From: Ectothiorhodospira marina
GTDB lineage: Bacteria > Pseudomonadota > Gammaproteobacteria > Ectothiorhodospirales > Ectothiorhodospiraceae
DNA: 64,000 nt
Assembly: GCF_900109495.1 (NCBI RefSeq)
Contig: NZ_FOAA01000001.1
Coordinates: 1 to 64,000, forward strand
Direction: 5' to 3'
The notes beneath the pieces were generated by a model. The model ran no database searches and was not told where the DNA came from. It saw only the letters and a list, made by a program, of their open reading frames with translations. Positions 6,616 to 17,540 of the stretch are shown here, piece by piece (position 1 is the first letter of the stretch; each line of letters opens with the position of its first letter). A program made the position numbers and the translations under genes.

Positions 6616-7467
6616 TCAGGCCGCCCGAGTCAGAGGTTGGTTGAAGTAGACCTCATCCGGTGTTGCATCGTCCATCCCCTGGTGGGGCCGCTCTGCGTTG
6701 TACCAGGCGAAGTACTGCTTCAGATCCTGGCGTAAGTGGGCTCCATTTTCAAAGGCCTTCAGGTAGACGCACTCGTACTTCACGCTGCGCCAGAGCCGCT
6801 CCACGAAGATGTTGTCCTGGTAACAGCCCTTGCCGTCCATGCTGATCTGGATTTTGTGGGATTCCAGCACCTGGGTGAACGCCTTGCTGGTGAACTGGCA
6901 GCCTTGGTCCGTGTTGAAGATCTCGGGCCGCCCATGGCGTGCCAGAGCCTCCTCAAGGGCATCAATGCAGAAGTCGGTGTCCAGGGTGTTCGACACACGC
7001 CAGGAGAGCACACGACGACTGTGCCAGTCCATGATGGCCACCAGGTACATGAACCCCCGGGCCATCGGGATGAACGTCACATCGGTCGCCCAGACCTGGT
7101 TGGGACGATCAATCACCAGATCCCGCAGCAGGTAGGGATAGATCCGGTGGCCCTCGCCCGGTCGACTGGTGCGCGGCCTCGGATACACGGCGTGCAGGCC
7201 CATCTGGCGCATCAGCCGCTGGACTCGCTTGCGGTTTACCGGGTGGCCCAAGCGGTTGAGATAGACCCTCATCCGCCGTGAACCATAGAACGGCCTTCGC
7301 AGGTATTCCTCGTCAATCAGGCGCATCAGCTCCAGGTCGCTATCCTGGGCCGGCTTGGCCCGGTAGTACACCGAGGAACGACTGATGTCGAGCAACTGAC
7401 ACTGTCGCCGAACGCTGACATCAACCGCCTGCGACTCCACCAGGGCCTGTCGCTGGGCCCGGCTCAA
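6616..7467 (-). CDS. IS3-family transposase OrfB (DDE integrase)
   Basis: A 283-aa catalytic subunit with an HTH_21-like N-terminus (YYGSRRM-type motif FYGSRRMRVYLN) and an rve integrase core. DDE residues are visible as the D of ATDVTFIP, the D of FNTDQGCQFT and the E of DNIFVERLWRSVKYE. Its ATG overlaps the orfA stop by 4 nt. In-frame sequence upstream of the ATG (IAQARSL) joins orfA through a -1 shift, so the working enzyme is probably an OrfAB fusion. Confidence 0.93.
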   Translation of the reverse strand: MSRAQRQALVESQAVDVSVRRQCQLLDISRSSVYYRAKPAQDSDLELMRLIDEEYLRRPFYGSRRMRVYLNRLGHPVNRKRVQRLMRQMGLHAVYPRPRTSRPGEGHRIYPYLLRDLVIDRPNQVWATDVTFIPMARGFMYLVAIMDWHSRRVLSWRVSNTLDTDFCIDALEEALARHGRPEIFNTDQGCQFTSKAFTQVLESHKIQISMDGKGCYQDNIFVERLWRSVKYECVYLKAFENGAHLRQDLKQYFAWYNAERPHQGMDDATPDEVYFNQPLTRAA

Positions 7468-7751
7468 CGACCGAGCCTGCGCGATAAAAAATCCCGTTCC
7501 ACCGTCAGCTTGCCGATCTCACGGTACAGGGTGTCGATCTCCTCCTGGGTCTTCTGGGCCGCCTTGCCCCCGCCCTTGCCCTCGAAGATCCCCGTCGCCT
7601 TGTCCAGCAACTCACGCCGCCACTGACTCACCATGGTCGGATGGATCTCGAAGCGGGCTGCCAGCTCCGAGGTGGTCTGCTCCCCTTTGAGGGCCTCAAG
7701 GGCCACCTTGGCCTTGAAGTCGGCACTGTATTGCTTGCGTTTCCTGCTCAT
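7464..7751 (-). CDS. IS3-family transposase OrfA
   Basis: A 95-aa DNA-binding subunit: KQYSADFKAKVALEAL, the helix-turn-helix TTSELAARFEIHPTMVSQW, then a leucine-zipper-like tail (TLYREIGKLTVERDFL). Its final codons GAT TTT TTA contain the slippery heptamer U UUU UUA (complement of 7485-7491), which would allow -1 frameshifting into orfB. OrfA alone usually acts as a regulator in this family. Confidence 0.92.
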   Translation of the reverse strand: MSRKRKQYSADFKAKVALEALKGEQTTSELAARFEIHPTMVSQWRRELLDKATGIFEGKGGGKAAQKTQEEIDTLYREIGKLTVERDFLSRRLGR

Positions 7752-7815
7752 GATCAGATTCTCCTGTCGGAATGATCAGAGCTTAACCCCTGGTCCGAAT
7801 TTTGGGGTCCACCTC

Positions 7816-9727
7816 GCAGACCAGTATGCAGGCCTTTGAGCAGTGTCCCACCTGCCTGGCTGAATACCAGAACCCGGCCGATCGGCGCTTCCACGCCCAG
7901 CCCAATGCCTGTGCCCAGTGTGGCCCCCGTCTCTGGTGTTCGACAGCCGATGGCGAACCCCTTTCGGGGGACCCCCTGGAACGGGCCGTTGCTGGCCTGC
8001 AAGCCGGGAAGATCCTGGCGATTCGGGGCATGGGGGGCTTTTACCTGATGTGTGCCGCCGATGATCCGGTGGCCATCGCGCAGCTGCGCCATAGAAAACG
8101 CCGGCCACACAAGCCCCTGGCGATCATGGCCCTGAATGGGGCGTCGCTGGAACCCTGGGTGGAGTTGAGTCGTGAGAACCGGGCGCTGCTGGAGTCTGCG
8201 GCGGCGCCCCTGCTGATCGTGCCCTACAAGGAGGGAGCGGCAAGCCAATTGATGTTGGAAGCCCTGGCGCCTGGGTTAAAGGATTTGGGGGTGCTTCTGC
8301 CGTCTACACCCTTGCACTGGCTACTGTTCCACACCCTGTTGGGTCAGCCGAAAGGCAGTGGTTGGTTGCAACGCCCCTTATCCACCGCCTGGGTGGCCAC
8401 CAGTGCCAACCTGGGTGGCCAGCCCTTGATCACGGACAATCACCAGGCACTGGAACAACTGGCCGATATTGCCGACCTTTGGTTGTTGCACGACCGGGAG
8501 ATTATCACCGGCTGCGATGACAGTGTGTTTCAAGCCAGTCGTTCACCCCGGGCCCTGGTGAGACCAGGCCGGGGACTGGCCCCTTTGCACCTGACGCTGC
8601 CTGAGGCTTCGCCAGTGCGGGTATTGGCCCTGGGGGCTTACCTGAAAACCAGTGTTTGTCTGCTGGGTGAAGACCAGGCATGTCTCTCCCAATACGTAGG
8701 CGACCTGGATCAGGCCACCACCTGCCGACGCCTGCGGGCAACGGCTGAACACCTTTGCCAACTGCTGGATTTCCGGCCGGAAATGATCTGCAGTGACCTG
8801 CACCCGGATGTTTACTCTTCGCGCCTGGCTGAAGAATTGGCAAGGCAATGGCAGCTGCCCTGGCTGCAGGTCCAGCATCATCATGCCCATGTGGCCGCCG
8901 TGATGGCGGAGTTCGGGTTACAGGAGAGGGTGCTGGGCCTGGTCCTGGATGGTCAGGGCCTGGGAGAAGAGGGTCAGGCCCGCGGGGGGGAGCTTCTGGA
9001 GGTCAATACCCTGGGATTCTCCCGTCTGGGGGAACTGGCTCCACTGTTATTACCCGGTGGCGATCAGGCCGCCAGGGAACCCTGGCGTCTGGCGGCCGGG
9101 GTGTTGCACCAACTGGGGCTCAAGGCCTCTGCCGCCTTCGATCCTGGTGATCAGCCGGGTCATGCCCTGTTGCAAAAACTCCTGGCAAGGCCGCATCTAT
9201 GCAGCCCCACCACGAGCGCAGGGCGTCTTTTTGATGCTGCGGCGGGCCTTCTGGGGGTGTGCAGCCACCAAAGCCATGAAGCCCAGGCCGCCATGCAACT
9301 GGAAGCCCTGGTGACGGGCCTGCCAACGCTTGCCGAAAGACTCTGGACCCTGAAGGAGGGGCAACTGAGTTTCTGGCCCTTGCTGTCGGCGGTGTCCACC
9401 TTGACCGATCCGCGACAGGGTGCCGAAGTCTTCCATGCCGGTTTGATCGGGGGGCTGGAAGAATGGCTGGAGAAGGCCAGTGAAGACACGGGCCTCAGGA
9501 AGGTGGTGCTGTCCGGGGGGTGTTTCTTGAATGGTGTGTTGCGCCAGGCATTGGTGGCCCGCCTGCAAGCCAGGGGGCTGGAGGTGTATGTCCCGCAACG
9601 GGTTTCGGTGAATGATACCGGGCTGGCCCTGGGCCAGGCCTGGGTTGCATCCATGGCAAGAAAGACCGATGACTCACAGTTCTTGGAGAGGTTGTCCTAT
9701 GTGCCTGGCCGTACCGGTCCGAATTGA
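7816..9727 (+). pseudogene. hypF: hypF 3' part (carbamoyltransferase), cut off from its start by IS
   Basis: After the IS the frame resumes QTSMQAFEQ and continues through the second zinc-finger half (CPTCLAEY, CAQCGPR), a YrdC-like domain (ILAIRGMGGFYLMCAADD; KRRPHKPLAIM), and the Kae1-like domain (HHHAHVAAVMAE; DGQGLGEEGQARGGELL; LSGGCFLNGVL). Joined across one GCAG copy the two parts form one continuous frame of about 785 codons. No good start exists here, so HypF is probably absent unless the IS is lost. It overlaps hypC by 29 nt. Confidence 0.92.
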
Positions 9728-9947
9728 CGCGTTGGTGGATGACCAGACCGCCACGGCGAATCTGGGTGGGATCAGGAAGAACATCAACATTGCCCTGGTT
9801 GATGATCTTCAGGTGGGTGACTACGTGATCCTGCATGTGGGGGTGGCCTTGAAAAAGCTGGACCAGGAGGAGGCGGACAAGACCCTGGCGCTGTTTGGTG
9901 AGCTGGAGGCCTTGGAGCACGCCCAGGGCCACGAGAGCACACCATGA
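9699..9947 (+). CDS. hypC: hydrogenase maturation chaperone HypC
   Basis: HypC binds HypD and the large-subunit precursor and carries the Fe(CN)2CO unit. The 82-aa product begins MCLAVPVRI with the essential Cys2, and contains [15 protein letters not shown] and [17 protein letters not shown], the usual OB-fold. It starts inside the end of hypF and its stop overlaps the hypD start (ATGA), so the three are translationally coupled. An IS in hypF could be polar on it. Confidence 0.95.
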   Translation: MCLAVPVRIDALVDDQTATANLGGIRKNINIALVDDLQVGDYVILHVGVALKKLDQEEADKTLALFGELEALEHAQGHESTP

Positions 9948-11074
9948 AGTATATCGATGAATTTCGCGATGGAGACAAGGCCAGACACATCGCCCGGCTG
10001 ATCCATCAGCAGGTCAGGGGAGGCCGAAGCTACCGCTTGATGGAGTTTTGTGGTGGCCATACCCATGCCATTTTTCGTGATGGCCTGGTGGATCTCTTGC
10101 CCCAGGAAATCGAACTGATTCATGGGCCGGGCTGCCCGGTGTGTGTGTTGCCCATGGCCCGCCTGGATATGGCCATCGAACTGGCCCAAAACCCGCAGGT
10201 GATCCTCTGCACCTATGGCGATATGTTGAGGGTGCCCGCTTCGGGTGGAACCTCTCTACTGAAGGTCAGGGCCGAAGGGGGCGATGTGCGCATGGTCTAT
10301 TCCCCACTGGATGTCCTGGCCCTTGCCCGCGACAATCCTGAGCGTCAGGTGGTGTTTTTTGCCATCGGGTTTGAGACCACCACCCCACCGACCGCCCTGG
10401 TCCTGCGCCAGGCCGATCAGTTGGGGTTCACCAACCTCTCCATCTTTTGCAACCATGTGCTCACTCCGGCGGCCATGCACGCCATCTTGAGCGATGATGG
10501 CCCCCGGCACCTGGATGGCTTTATCGGCCCGGCGCATGTCAGCACGGTGATTGGCAGCCAGGCCTATCAGGTCTTCCCCGAGCAGTATAAGAAACCGGTG
10601 GTGATAGCCGGCTTTGAGCCGCTGGATGTCCTTCAGGCCATCCTGTTGCTGGTCAGGCAGCTCAATGCGGGCCGGGCGGAGGTGGAAAACGAATTCACCC
10701 GTGCGGTCACCCCCCAAGGCAACCTCAAGGCCAGACAGCTGATGGACGAGGTGTTCACCCTGAGAGACCGCTTTGAGTGGCGTGGCCTGGGCAGCCTGCC
10801 CCGAAGTGCCCTTCGTGTGCGACCTGAACTGGCGCATCTGGATGCTGAAGAGCGTTTTACCTTCAGCGCTGGGCAGTCCAGGGAAAACAAGGCCTGTGAG
10901 TGTCCCGCGGTCCTGCGTGGCCTGAAAAGGCCCAGCGAATGCCCACTGTTTGGTAATCCCTGTAGTCCGGAAAACCCCCTGGGGTCCTGCATGGTTTCCT
11001 CCGAGGGTGCCTGTGCTGCCTACTACAGCTATGGACGTAATCGTACGCAAGAGCAACGTTTGGCAAGGGGTTGA
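9944..11074 (+). CDS. hypD: hydrogenase maturation protein HypD
   Basis: The Fe-S scaffold on which the Fe(CN)2CO group is built with HypC and HypE. The 376-aa product has the conserved FCGGHTH motif, [17 protein letters not shown], and a C-terminal 4Fe-4S cysteine set ([28 protein letters not shown]). Full length. ATG overlaps the hypC stop; hypE follows after 6 nt. Confidence 0.96.
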   Translation: MKYIDEFRDGDKARHIARLIHQQVRGGRSYRLMEFCGGHTHAIFRDGLVDLLPQEIELIHGPGCPVCVLPMARLDMAIELAQNPQVILCTYGDMLRVPASGGTSLLKVRAEGGDVRMVYSPLDVLALARDNPERQVVFFAIGFETTTPPTALVLRQADQLGFTNLSIFCNHVLTPAAMHAILSDDGPRHLDGFIGPAHVSTVIGSQAYQVFPEQYKKPVVIAGFEPLDVLQAILLLVRQLNAGRAEVENEFTRAVTPQGNLKARQLMDEVFTLRDRFEWRGLGSLPRSALRVRPELAHLDAEERFTFSAGQSRENKACECPAVLRGLKRPSECPLFGNPCSPENPLGSCMVSSEGACAAYYSYGRNRTQEQRLARG

Positions 11075-11080
11075 TCGGGC

Positions 11081-12106
11081 ATGGCAACACTGGATATCAA
11101 GAAGGGCCGTGTCGAGATGATCCATGGCAGTGGCGGCAGGGCCAGTCAGGATCTGCTGGAGCAGCTTTTTCTGCCGCTGTTGGATAACCCCTGGCTCAAT
11201 CAAAGAAATGACCAGGCGGTATTTGATCTGCCCCCCGGCAGGGTGGTGATGGCAACGGATGGGCATGTGGTGTCCCCGCTGTTTTTCCCAGGCGGGGACA
11301 TCGGCAGTCTGGCAGTGCATGGCACGCTCAATGATCTGGCCATGGCCGGTGCCCGTCCCTGTTATCTGTCGGCCGGTTTTATCCTGGAAGAAGGCTTTCC
11401 CCTGGCTGATCTCCATAGACTGGTGGCTTCCATGGCGGAAGCCGCCAGGAAGGCGGGCACCCCCATCGTCACCGGAGACACCAAGGTGGTGGAGAAGGGC
11501 AAGGGGGATGGTGTCTTCATCACCACCAGCGGTGTCGGCGTGGTTCCTGAGGGGTGCAGGTTGTCTGGTGATCAGGCTCGGCCAGGGGATGCCATCCTGG
11601 TCTCCGGGAGCATCGGGGATCATGGGGTGACGCTGCTGTCCCTGCGTGAGAGCCTGGGTTTTGAAACCGAAATCTGCTCCGACTCCCAGGCCTTGCACCG
11701 CCTGGTGGAGGTCATGCTGGAGGTGTCCCCCGGCCTGCGAGGGCTACGTGATCCCACCCGGGGCGGGCTGGCCACCTGTCTGAATGAACTGGCTCAGCAA
11801 TCCGGCGTGGGGATGCAGATCGATGAAAGGCAGTTGCCTGTTCGGGAAACCGTCAGGGCCGCCTGCGAGTTTCTGGGTCTGGATCCTCTCTACAGTGCCA
11901 ATGAAGGCAAGCTGGTGGCCATCTGCCCGGCTAAAGAGGCCCCCGCCTTGTTGCAGGCGATGCGCGGTCATCCTCAAGGTGAAGAGGCAGCGATCATCGG
12001 GCAGGTCACCCGGGATCCGCAAAACCTGGTACAGATGCAAACCCGTTTGGGTGGACAAAGGATCATCGACTGGTTGCAGGGGGATCAACTGCCCAGGATT
12101 TGTTAG
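11081..12106 (+). CDS. hypE: hydrogenase maturation protein HypE (carbamoyl dehydratase)
   Basis: HypE dehydrates the carbamoyl group received from HypF on its C-terminal cysteine to thiocyanate. The 341-aa product has the PurM-like fold: HGSGGRASQDLLEQL, a DLAMAGARP region, TGDTKVVEKGKGDG, RDPTRGGLA, and ends in PRIC with the required terminal Cys. Full length. It is the last gene of the insert; the right repeat copy starts 45 nt later. Confidence 0.96.
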   Translation: MATLDIKKGRVEMIHGSGGRASQDLLEQLFLPLLDNPWLNQRNDQAVFDLPPGRVVMATDGHVVSPLFFPGGDIGSLAVHGTLNDLAMAGARPCYLSAGFILEEGFPLADLHRLVASMAEAARKAGTPIVTGDTKVVEKGKGDGVFITTSGVGVVPEGCRLSGDQARPGDAILVSGSIGDHGVTLLSLRESLGFETEICSDSQALHRLVEVMLEVSPGLRGLRDPTRGGLATCLNELAQQSGVGMQIDERQLPVRETVRAACEFLGLDPLYSANEGKLVAICPAKEAPALLQAMRGHPQGEEAAIIGQVTRDPQNLVQMQTRLGGQRIIDWLQGDQLPRIC

Positions 12107-12150
12107 GTTGACGGTTGCGCTGGGTCCAGAGGCATGCAGCATGGTGGGTT

Positions 12151-12453
12151 CGTAAGGCCAGTTGCTCACTGTCGGGCTTTTCGCATATGCCGTTCATGGG
12201 GGTGGCCTCGAGGGGATCGGCTTTACCCTGAAGCTGGATGACCGGTCGAGGTTTGTCACGGACTGGCCAGCGTCTGGTCGATGGTAGTGAAATTCCCCCC
12301 GGATCATATTATGATCGAACCTTTTCCCCATCGTTTCCGTGCGGCGCGGCCATCACGCGCCCGGGGGCGATCCCAAGACCAGGCTCGCACAGTGCGCAGC
12401 AGGAGACCAAGACCGTGGAATTGACCGGCGCCGAGATATTTGTCCGATGTCTG
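12151..12453. repeat. right copy of duplicated pncB/ilvI intergenic region
   Basis: Direct, diverged copy of 5587-5887. On the minus strand it carries a 14-codon pncB start (MNGICEKPDSEQLA, against MNGIRENPDSAQLA in the intact gene) that then runs out. On the plus strand it leads into intact ilvI. Conserved between copies are GATCATATTATGA (12301-12313), whose TATTAT is a -10 candidate, and a GGCGCG/CGCGCC hairpin at 12343-12361. This covers the gene-free stretch 12107-12414. Confidence 0.85.
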
Positions 12454-14109
12454 CAAGAAGAAAATGTCGACACGTTGTTCGGTTATCCCGGCGGTTCGGT
12501 ACTGCATATCTACGATGCCCTGTACCGCCAGGATAAGGTGGAGCACATCCTGGTGCGCCACGAACAGGCCGCCGTGCACGCCGCCGAGGGCTATGCCAAG
12601 TCCACTGGGCGGCCCGGTGCAGTGCTGGTGACGTCCGGTCCCGGGGCCACCAATGCGGTCACCGGTATTGCCGATGCCTACATGGACTCCGTGCCCCTGG
12701 TGGTCTTCAGCGGTCAGGTGCCCACCAGTCTGATCGGTAACGATGCCTTCCAGGAGGTGGACACCGTGGGCATCACGCGGCCCTGCGTGAAGCACAACTT
12801 CCTGGTCAAGGACGTGAAGGATCTGGCCACCACCATCAAGAAGGCCTTCTATGTGGCCACCACCGGGCGCCCGGGGCCGGTAGTGGTGGACATCCCCAAG
12901 GACATCACCGCCGACAAGTGCGAGTTTCATTACCCGCGTTCCATCAAGATGCGCTCGTACAACCCCACGGTGAAGGGCCACCCGGGGCAGATCCGTCGTG
13001 CCGTGGACCTGATGCTCTCCGCCCACCAGCCGGTGATCTACAGTGGCGGTGGCGTGATCCTGAGCAATGCCTCCAAGTCCCTGACCGAATTGACCCGGCT
13101 GCTGAACTACCCCATCACCAATACCTTGATGGGCCTGGGCGCTTACCCCTCGTCGGATAGGCAGTTCATGGGCATGCTGGGGATGCACGGCACCTACGAG
13201 GCCAATATGGCCATGCATCACGCGGATGTGCTGATTGCCATCGGCGCCCGCTTCGATGACCGGGTGACAGGCAATATCGAGAAGTTCTGCCCCAATGCCC
13301 GCATCGTCCACGTGGACGTGGATCCGGCCTCCATCTCCAAGAACGTGAAGGTGGATGTGCCCATCGTGGGTCAGGTGGACAGCGTGCTCAAGGCCATGAT
13401 CAAGGAGATCAAGGCCGGAGAGCGCCGCCCCGATCCCGAACCCCTGGAAAACTGGTGGAAGCAGATCGACGAATGGCGCTCCATGGACTGCCTGAAATAC
13501 GATCGCGACAGCGAGTTGATCAAGCCCCAGTACGTGCTGGAGACCCTGCATCGTCTCACCAAGGGGGATGCCTTCGTCACCTCCGATGTGGGCCAGCACC
13601 AGATGTGGGCGGCGCAGTTCTATGGTTTCGACAAGCCCAATCGCTGGATCAACTCCGGGGGGCTGGGCACCATGGGCTTCGGCCTGCCGGCAGCCATCGG
13701 CACCCAGCTGGCCCATCGGGACGAGACCGTGGTCTGCGTGACCGGCGAGGCCAGCATCCAGATGTGCATCCAGGAGTTGTCCACGGCCCTGCAGTATCAT
13801 CTGCCCATCAAAGTGGTGGCCCTGAACAACCGCTACATGGGCATGGTGCGCCAGTGGCAGGAGTTCTTCTATCAGGGGCGTTATGCCATGTCCTACATGG
13901 ATGCCCTGCCGGACTTCGTGCAGCTGGCCGAGGCCTACGGGCATGTGGGCATGCGCATTGAGTCGCCGGGCGACGTGGAAGGGGCGCTCAAGGAGGCCCT
14001 GGACATGAAGGATCGTCTGGTCTTCATGGACTTCATCACTGACCAGAGTGAGAACGTCTATCCCATGATCCCGGCCGGTGCGGGCCAGAACGAAATGATC
14101 CTCCTGTAA
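12415..14109 (+). CDS. ilvI: acetolactate synthase large subunit
   Basis: First committed enzyme of branched-chain amino-acid synthesis; condenses pyruvate into acetolactate using TPP. The 564-aa product begins [16 protein letters not shown]-activating Glu lies in [16 protein letters not shown]; the FAD and TPP domains show [22 protein letters not shown] and the [15 protein letters not shown] end. GTG at 12415 is chosen: AGGAG lies 9 nt upstream and the protein aligns from here. Followed after 2 nt by ilvH. Size and small subunit resemble the IlvIH isozyme. Confidence 0.95.
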   Translation: MELTGAEIFVRCLQEENVDTLFGYPGGSVLHIYDALYRQDKVEHILVRHEQAAVHAAEGYAKSTGRPGAVLVTSGPGATNAVTGIADAYMDSVPLVVFSGQVPTSLIGNDAFQEVDTVGITRPCVKHNFLVKDVKDLATTIKKAFYVATTGRPGPVVVDIPKDITADKCEFHYPRSIKMRSYNPTVKGHPGQIRRAVDLMLSAHQPVIYSGGGVILSNASKSLTELTRLLNYPITNTLMGLGAYPSSDRQFMGMLGMHGTYEANMAMHHADVLIAIGARFDDRVTGNIEKFCPNARIVHVDVDPASISKNVKVDVPIVGQVDSVLKAMIKEIKAGERRPDPEPLENWWKQIDEWRSMDCLKYDRDSELIKPQYVLETLHRLTKGDAFVTSDVGQHQMWAAQFYGFDKPNRWINSGGLGTMGFGLPAAIGTQLAHRDETVVCVTGEASIQMCIQELSTALQYHLPIKVVALNNRYMGMVRQWQEFFYQGRYAMSYMDALPDFVQLAEAYGHVGMRIESPGDVEGALKEALDMKDRLVFMDFITDQSENVYPMIPAGAGQNEMILL

Positions 14110-14111
14110 TC

Positions 14112-15670
<1,559 letters not shown>

Positions 15671-15718
15671 AGCCGCAATGCCCCGGGTGCGCCACGCGTG
15701 CCCGGGGCCGGGATCATC

Positions 15719-16348
15719 ATGTTACCCATCGCTCCGGAAGGACGCCTCTATCTTGCGCTGCTGGCCGTGTTGGTGGCCGTGGCGCATTTGTTTCTGGGCG
15801 TCTGGGCCCTGCCCACGTGGCTGTTGTTGCTGGGTGGTTTCTTCATTTTTCGGAATTGGGGGCGGGAGACACCTTCCCGCCCGCTGGCCGTTGTCAGCCC
15901 ATTGGATGCTCGGGTGATGGCCGTGGACGAATGCCACGACCCCTTCCTGGAGCGTCCGGCGCTGTGTGTCACCCTGCGCCAGAGTTGGCGAGGGGAGTTC
16001 AATATGTACAGCCCGGTGGAGTGCCGGGTGCAGCAATTCTTCCGGCGCAAGACGGATACCGCCGTGGATGCGAGCGGGTATCTGGCCGTCTGGCTGAAGA
16101 CTGACGAGGCGGAAGATGTGGTGGTGGCCATGCAGTGCCGCTCCTGGCCGCATGTGTTCCACTGCATGGCCGGCGCCGGTGACCGTCTGGGCCAGAGCCG
16201 TCGTTGCGGTTTTCTGGGGTTCGCCCGATGGGCGCAGGTCTATCTGCCGCCAACGGCCCGTGCCGAAGTAAGACCCGGGCAGCGTATCAGCGCGGCCACT
16301 GATGTGATCGCCACACTGGTACACAAGAAGCAGGATGCCGACGCGTGA
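15719..16348 (+). CDS. phosphatidylserine decarboxylase-like protein, cleavage motif altered
   Basis: The 209-aa product resembles short (type II) phosphatidylserine decarboxylase proenzymes. Two membrane helices lie near the N-terminus (residues 10-45), then RNWGRETPSRPLAVVSPLDARV, FNMYSPVECRV and a final barrel with QVYLPPTARAEVRPGQR. In the family, RFGS-R-D-YLP supplies the self-cleaving Gly-Ser that makes the pyruvoyl cofactor; here the place reads GFARWAQVYLP, with Ala-Arg. If my alignment is right it cannot mature normally. It lies between ilvC and pssA, overlapping pssA by 4 nt. ATG 15698 is an alternative start. Confidence 0.75.
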   Translation: MLPIAPEGRLYLALLAVLVAVAHLFLGVWALPTWLLLLGGFFIFRNWGRETPSRPLAVVSPLDARVMAVDECHDPFLERPALCVTLRQSWRGEFNMYSPVECRVQQFFRRKTDTAVDASGYLAVWLKTDEAEDVVVAMQCRSWPHVFHCMAGAGDRLGQSRRCGFLGFARWAQVYLPPTARAEVRPGQRISAATDVIATLVHKKQDADA

Positions 16349-17100
16349 ATAACGGTCATCAAATACGCTCTCCGCGGGGGCGGCGTGGCATCTATCTGCT
16401 CCCCAATCTATTCACCACGGGGGCGCTGTTTGCCGGTTTCTACGGCATCATCGCCGCCTTTGAAGGTCAGTTCACTGCTGCAGCGGTGGCAATTTTTGTG
16501 GCCATGGTCCTGGATGGCCTGGACGGGCGCGTGGCCCGCATGACCCAGACCCAGACGGCCTTCGGGGCAGAATATGATTCCCTGGCGGATATGGCCTCCT
16601 TTGGCTTGGCGCCGGCCATCATCGTCTATCTATGGGCGCTGTCGGGGCTGGGGCAGTTGGGCTGGGTGGTCGCCTTTTTCTATGCCGCCGCCACCGCCCT
16701 GCGTCTGGCCAGGTTTAACGTCAAGGCGGGCAGCTCTGACAAGCGTTTTTTCCAGGGGCTGCCCAGTCCTTCAGCAGCAGCTGTCCTGATGGGGATGGTC
16801 TGGGTGTGGAACGAGTTGGGCTTTGCGGGCGAGGATCTGGTTCTGCTGGCGCTACTGATGACCGTGTTTGCGGGGGCTGCCATGGTGAGCAACCTCACTT
16901 ACTTCAGTTTCAAGGACATGGATTTTCGCCATCGCGTGCCGTTCTTCGTGGTGCTGGGAATGCTGTTTGCCGTGATGTTGACCGCCCTGGATCCCGCCAA
17001 GGTATTGTGGACCGGGTTCCTGTTGTATGCCTTGTCCGGGCCAGGGCTGGTGTTATTGCGCTGGCGGCGCAAGCGCCAGCTGCGCGCCGGAGGGAATTGA
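16345..17100 (+). CDS. pssA: CDP-diacylglycerol-serine O-phosphatidyltransferase
   Basis: Makes phosphatidylserine from CDP-diacylglycerol and serine in the inner membrane. A 251-aa multi-helix protein with the CDP-alcohol phosphotransferase signature DGLDGRVAR followed by FGAEYDSLADM, giving the D-D-G-G-D-D metal site. GTG start overlaps the preceding stop (GTGA). About seven hydrophobic helices. Pairing with a Psd-like gene fits phosphatidylethanolamine synthesis, though that partner may be inactive. Confidence 0.93.
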   Translation: MNNGHQIRSPRGRRGIYLLPNLFTTGALFAGFYGIIAAFEGQFTAAAVAIFVAMVLDGLDGRVARMTQTQTAFGAEYDSLADMASFGLAPAIIVYLWALSGLGQLGWVVAFFYAAATALRLARFNVKAGSSDKRFFQGLPSPSAAAVLMGMVWVWNELGFAGEDLVLLALLMTVFAGAAMVSNLTYFSFKDMDFRHRVPFFVVLGMLFAVMLTALDPAKVLWTGFLLYALSGPGLVLLRWRRKRQLRAGGN

Positions 17101-17113
17101 CCCGTTCCGCGCA

Positions 17114-17142
17114 TTGACGCGGTGTAAATATGGGTTTAATAT
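17114..17142 (+). promoter_or_regulatory. sigma-70-type promoter for tRNA cluster
   Basis: TTGACG (17114-17119), 17-nt spacer, TAATAT (17137-17142), followed by a GC-rich stretch as is usual for stringently controlled stable-RNA promoters. The first tRNA begins about 47 nt downstream. A small CCGCG/CGCGG hairpin after pssA overlaps the -35. Confidence 0.55.
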
Positions 17143-17188
17143 CCACGGCTTCCGCGTCGCCTTGGCTGGTAGCGAGGCTCGGGAAATC

Positions 17189-17265
17189 CGGGGTATAGCG
17201 CAGTCTGGTAGCGCGCCTGCTTTGGGAGCAGGATGTCGGGGGTTCGAATCCCTCTACCCCGACCA
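17189..17265 (+). tRNA. tRNA-Pro (TGG)
   Basis: 77-nt cloverleaf: acceptor CGGGGTA/TACCCCG, D-arm, anticodon loop CTTTGGGAG with TGG, GGTTCGAATC T-arm, encoded CCA. First of four tRNAs in a row. Confidence 0.96.
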
Positions 17266-17292
17266 GAAAGACCCGGAGGATGCGTGGACTCC

Positions 17293-17369
17293 GCGCCCGT
17301 AGCTCAACTGGATAGAGCATCGGCCTTCTAAGCCGAGGGTTGCAGGTTCGAGTCCTGCCGGGCGCGCCA
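17293..17369 (+). tRNA. tRNA-Arg (TCT)
   Basis: Acceptor GCGCCCG/CGGGCGC, anticodon TCT in GGCCTTCTAAGCC, T-loop GGTTCGAGTCC, encoded CCA. 27 nt after tRNA-Pro. Confidence 0.96.
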
Positions 17370-17404
17370 TTTGCCGGGTGACCGGTGGAAGTGTTGAAAA
17401 TGAT

Positions 17405-17481
17405 GGTGGCCGTAGCTCAGATGGTAGAGTCCCGGATTGTGATTCCGGTTGTCGCGGGTTCGAGCCCCGTCGGCCACCCCA
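17405..17481 (+). tRNA. tRNA-His (GTG)
   Basis: Acceptor GTGGCCG/CGGCCAC with the extra 5' G (G-1, 17405) opposite the C discriminator that marks tRNA-His; anticodon GTG; CCA encoded. Confidence 0.96.
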
Positions 17482-17540
17482 TCTCCTGGCAGGGTATCTG
17501 ACGACCCTGGCAGCAACCCGGAAACGGGAGCCAGTCAGAC

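Larger units (their letters stand above)
6545..7815 (-). mobile_element. IS3-family insertion sequence in hypF
   Basis: A 1271-bp element with imperfect terminal inverted repeats (left TGAAGTGGACCCC, right complement GAGGTGGACCCC) and a 4-bp target duplication GCAG (6541-6544 and 7816-7819). It carries orfA and orfB transposase frames on the minus strand. The orfA/orfB overlap contains the heptamer U UUU UUA in frame. The inverted repeats, target duplication and open frames suggest an intact, relatively recent insertion. Confidence 0.9.

Noticed and set aside
12304-13944. 546-codon open frame on the minus strand opposite ilvI
   Set aside because: Shadow of a high-GC gene: the composition is rich in His, Gly and Leu without domains, and the plus strand is clearly ilvI.
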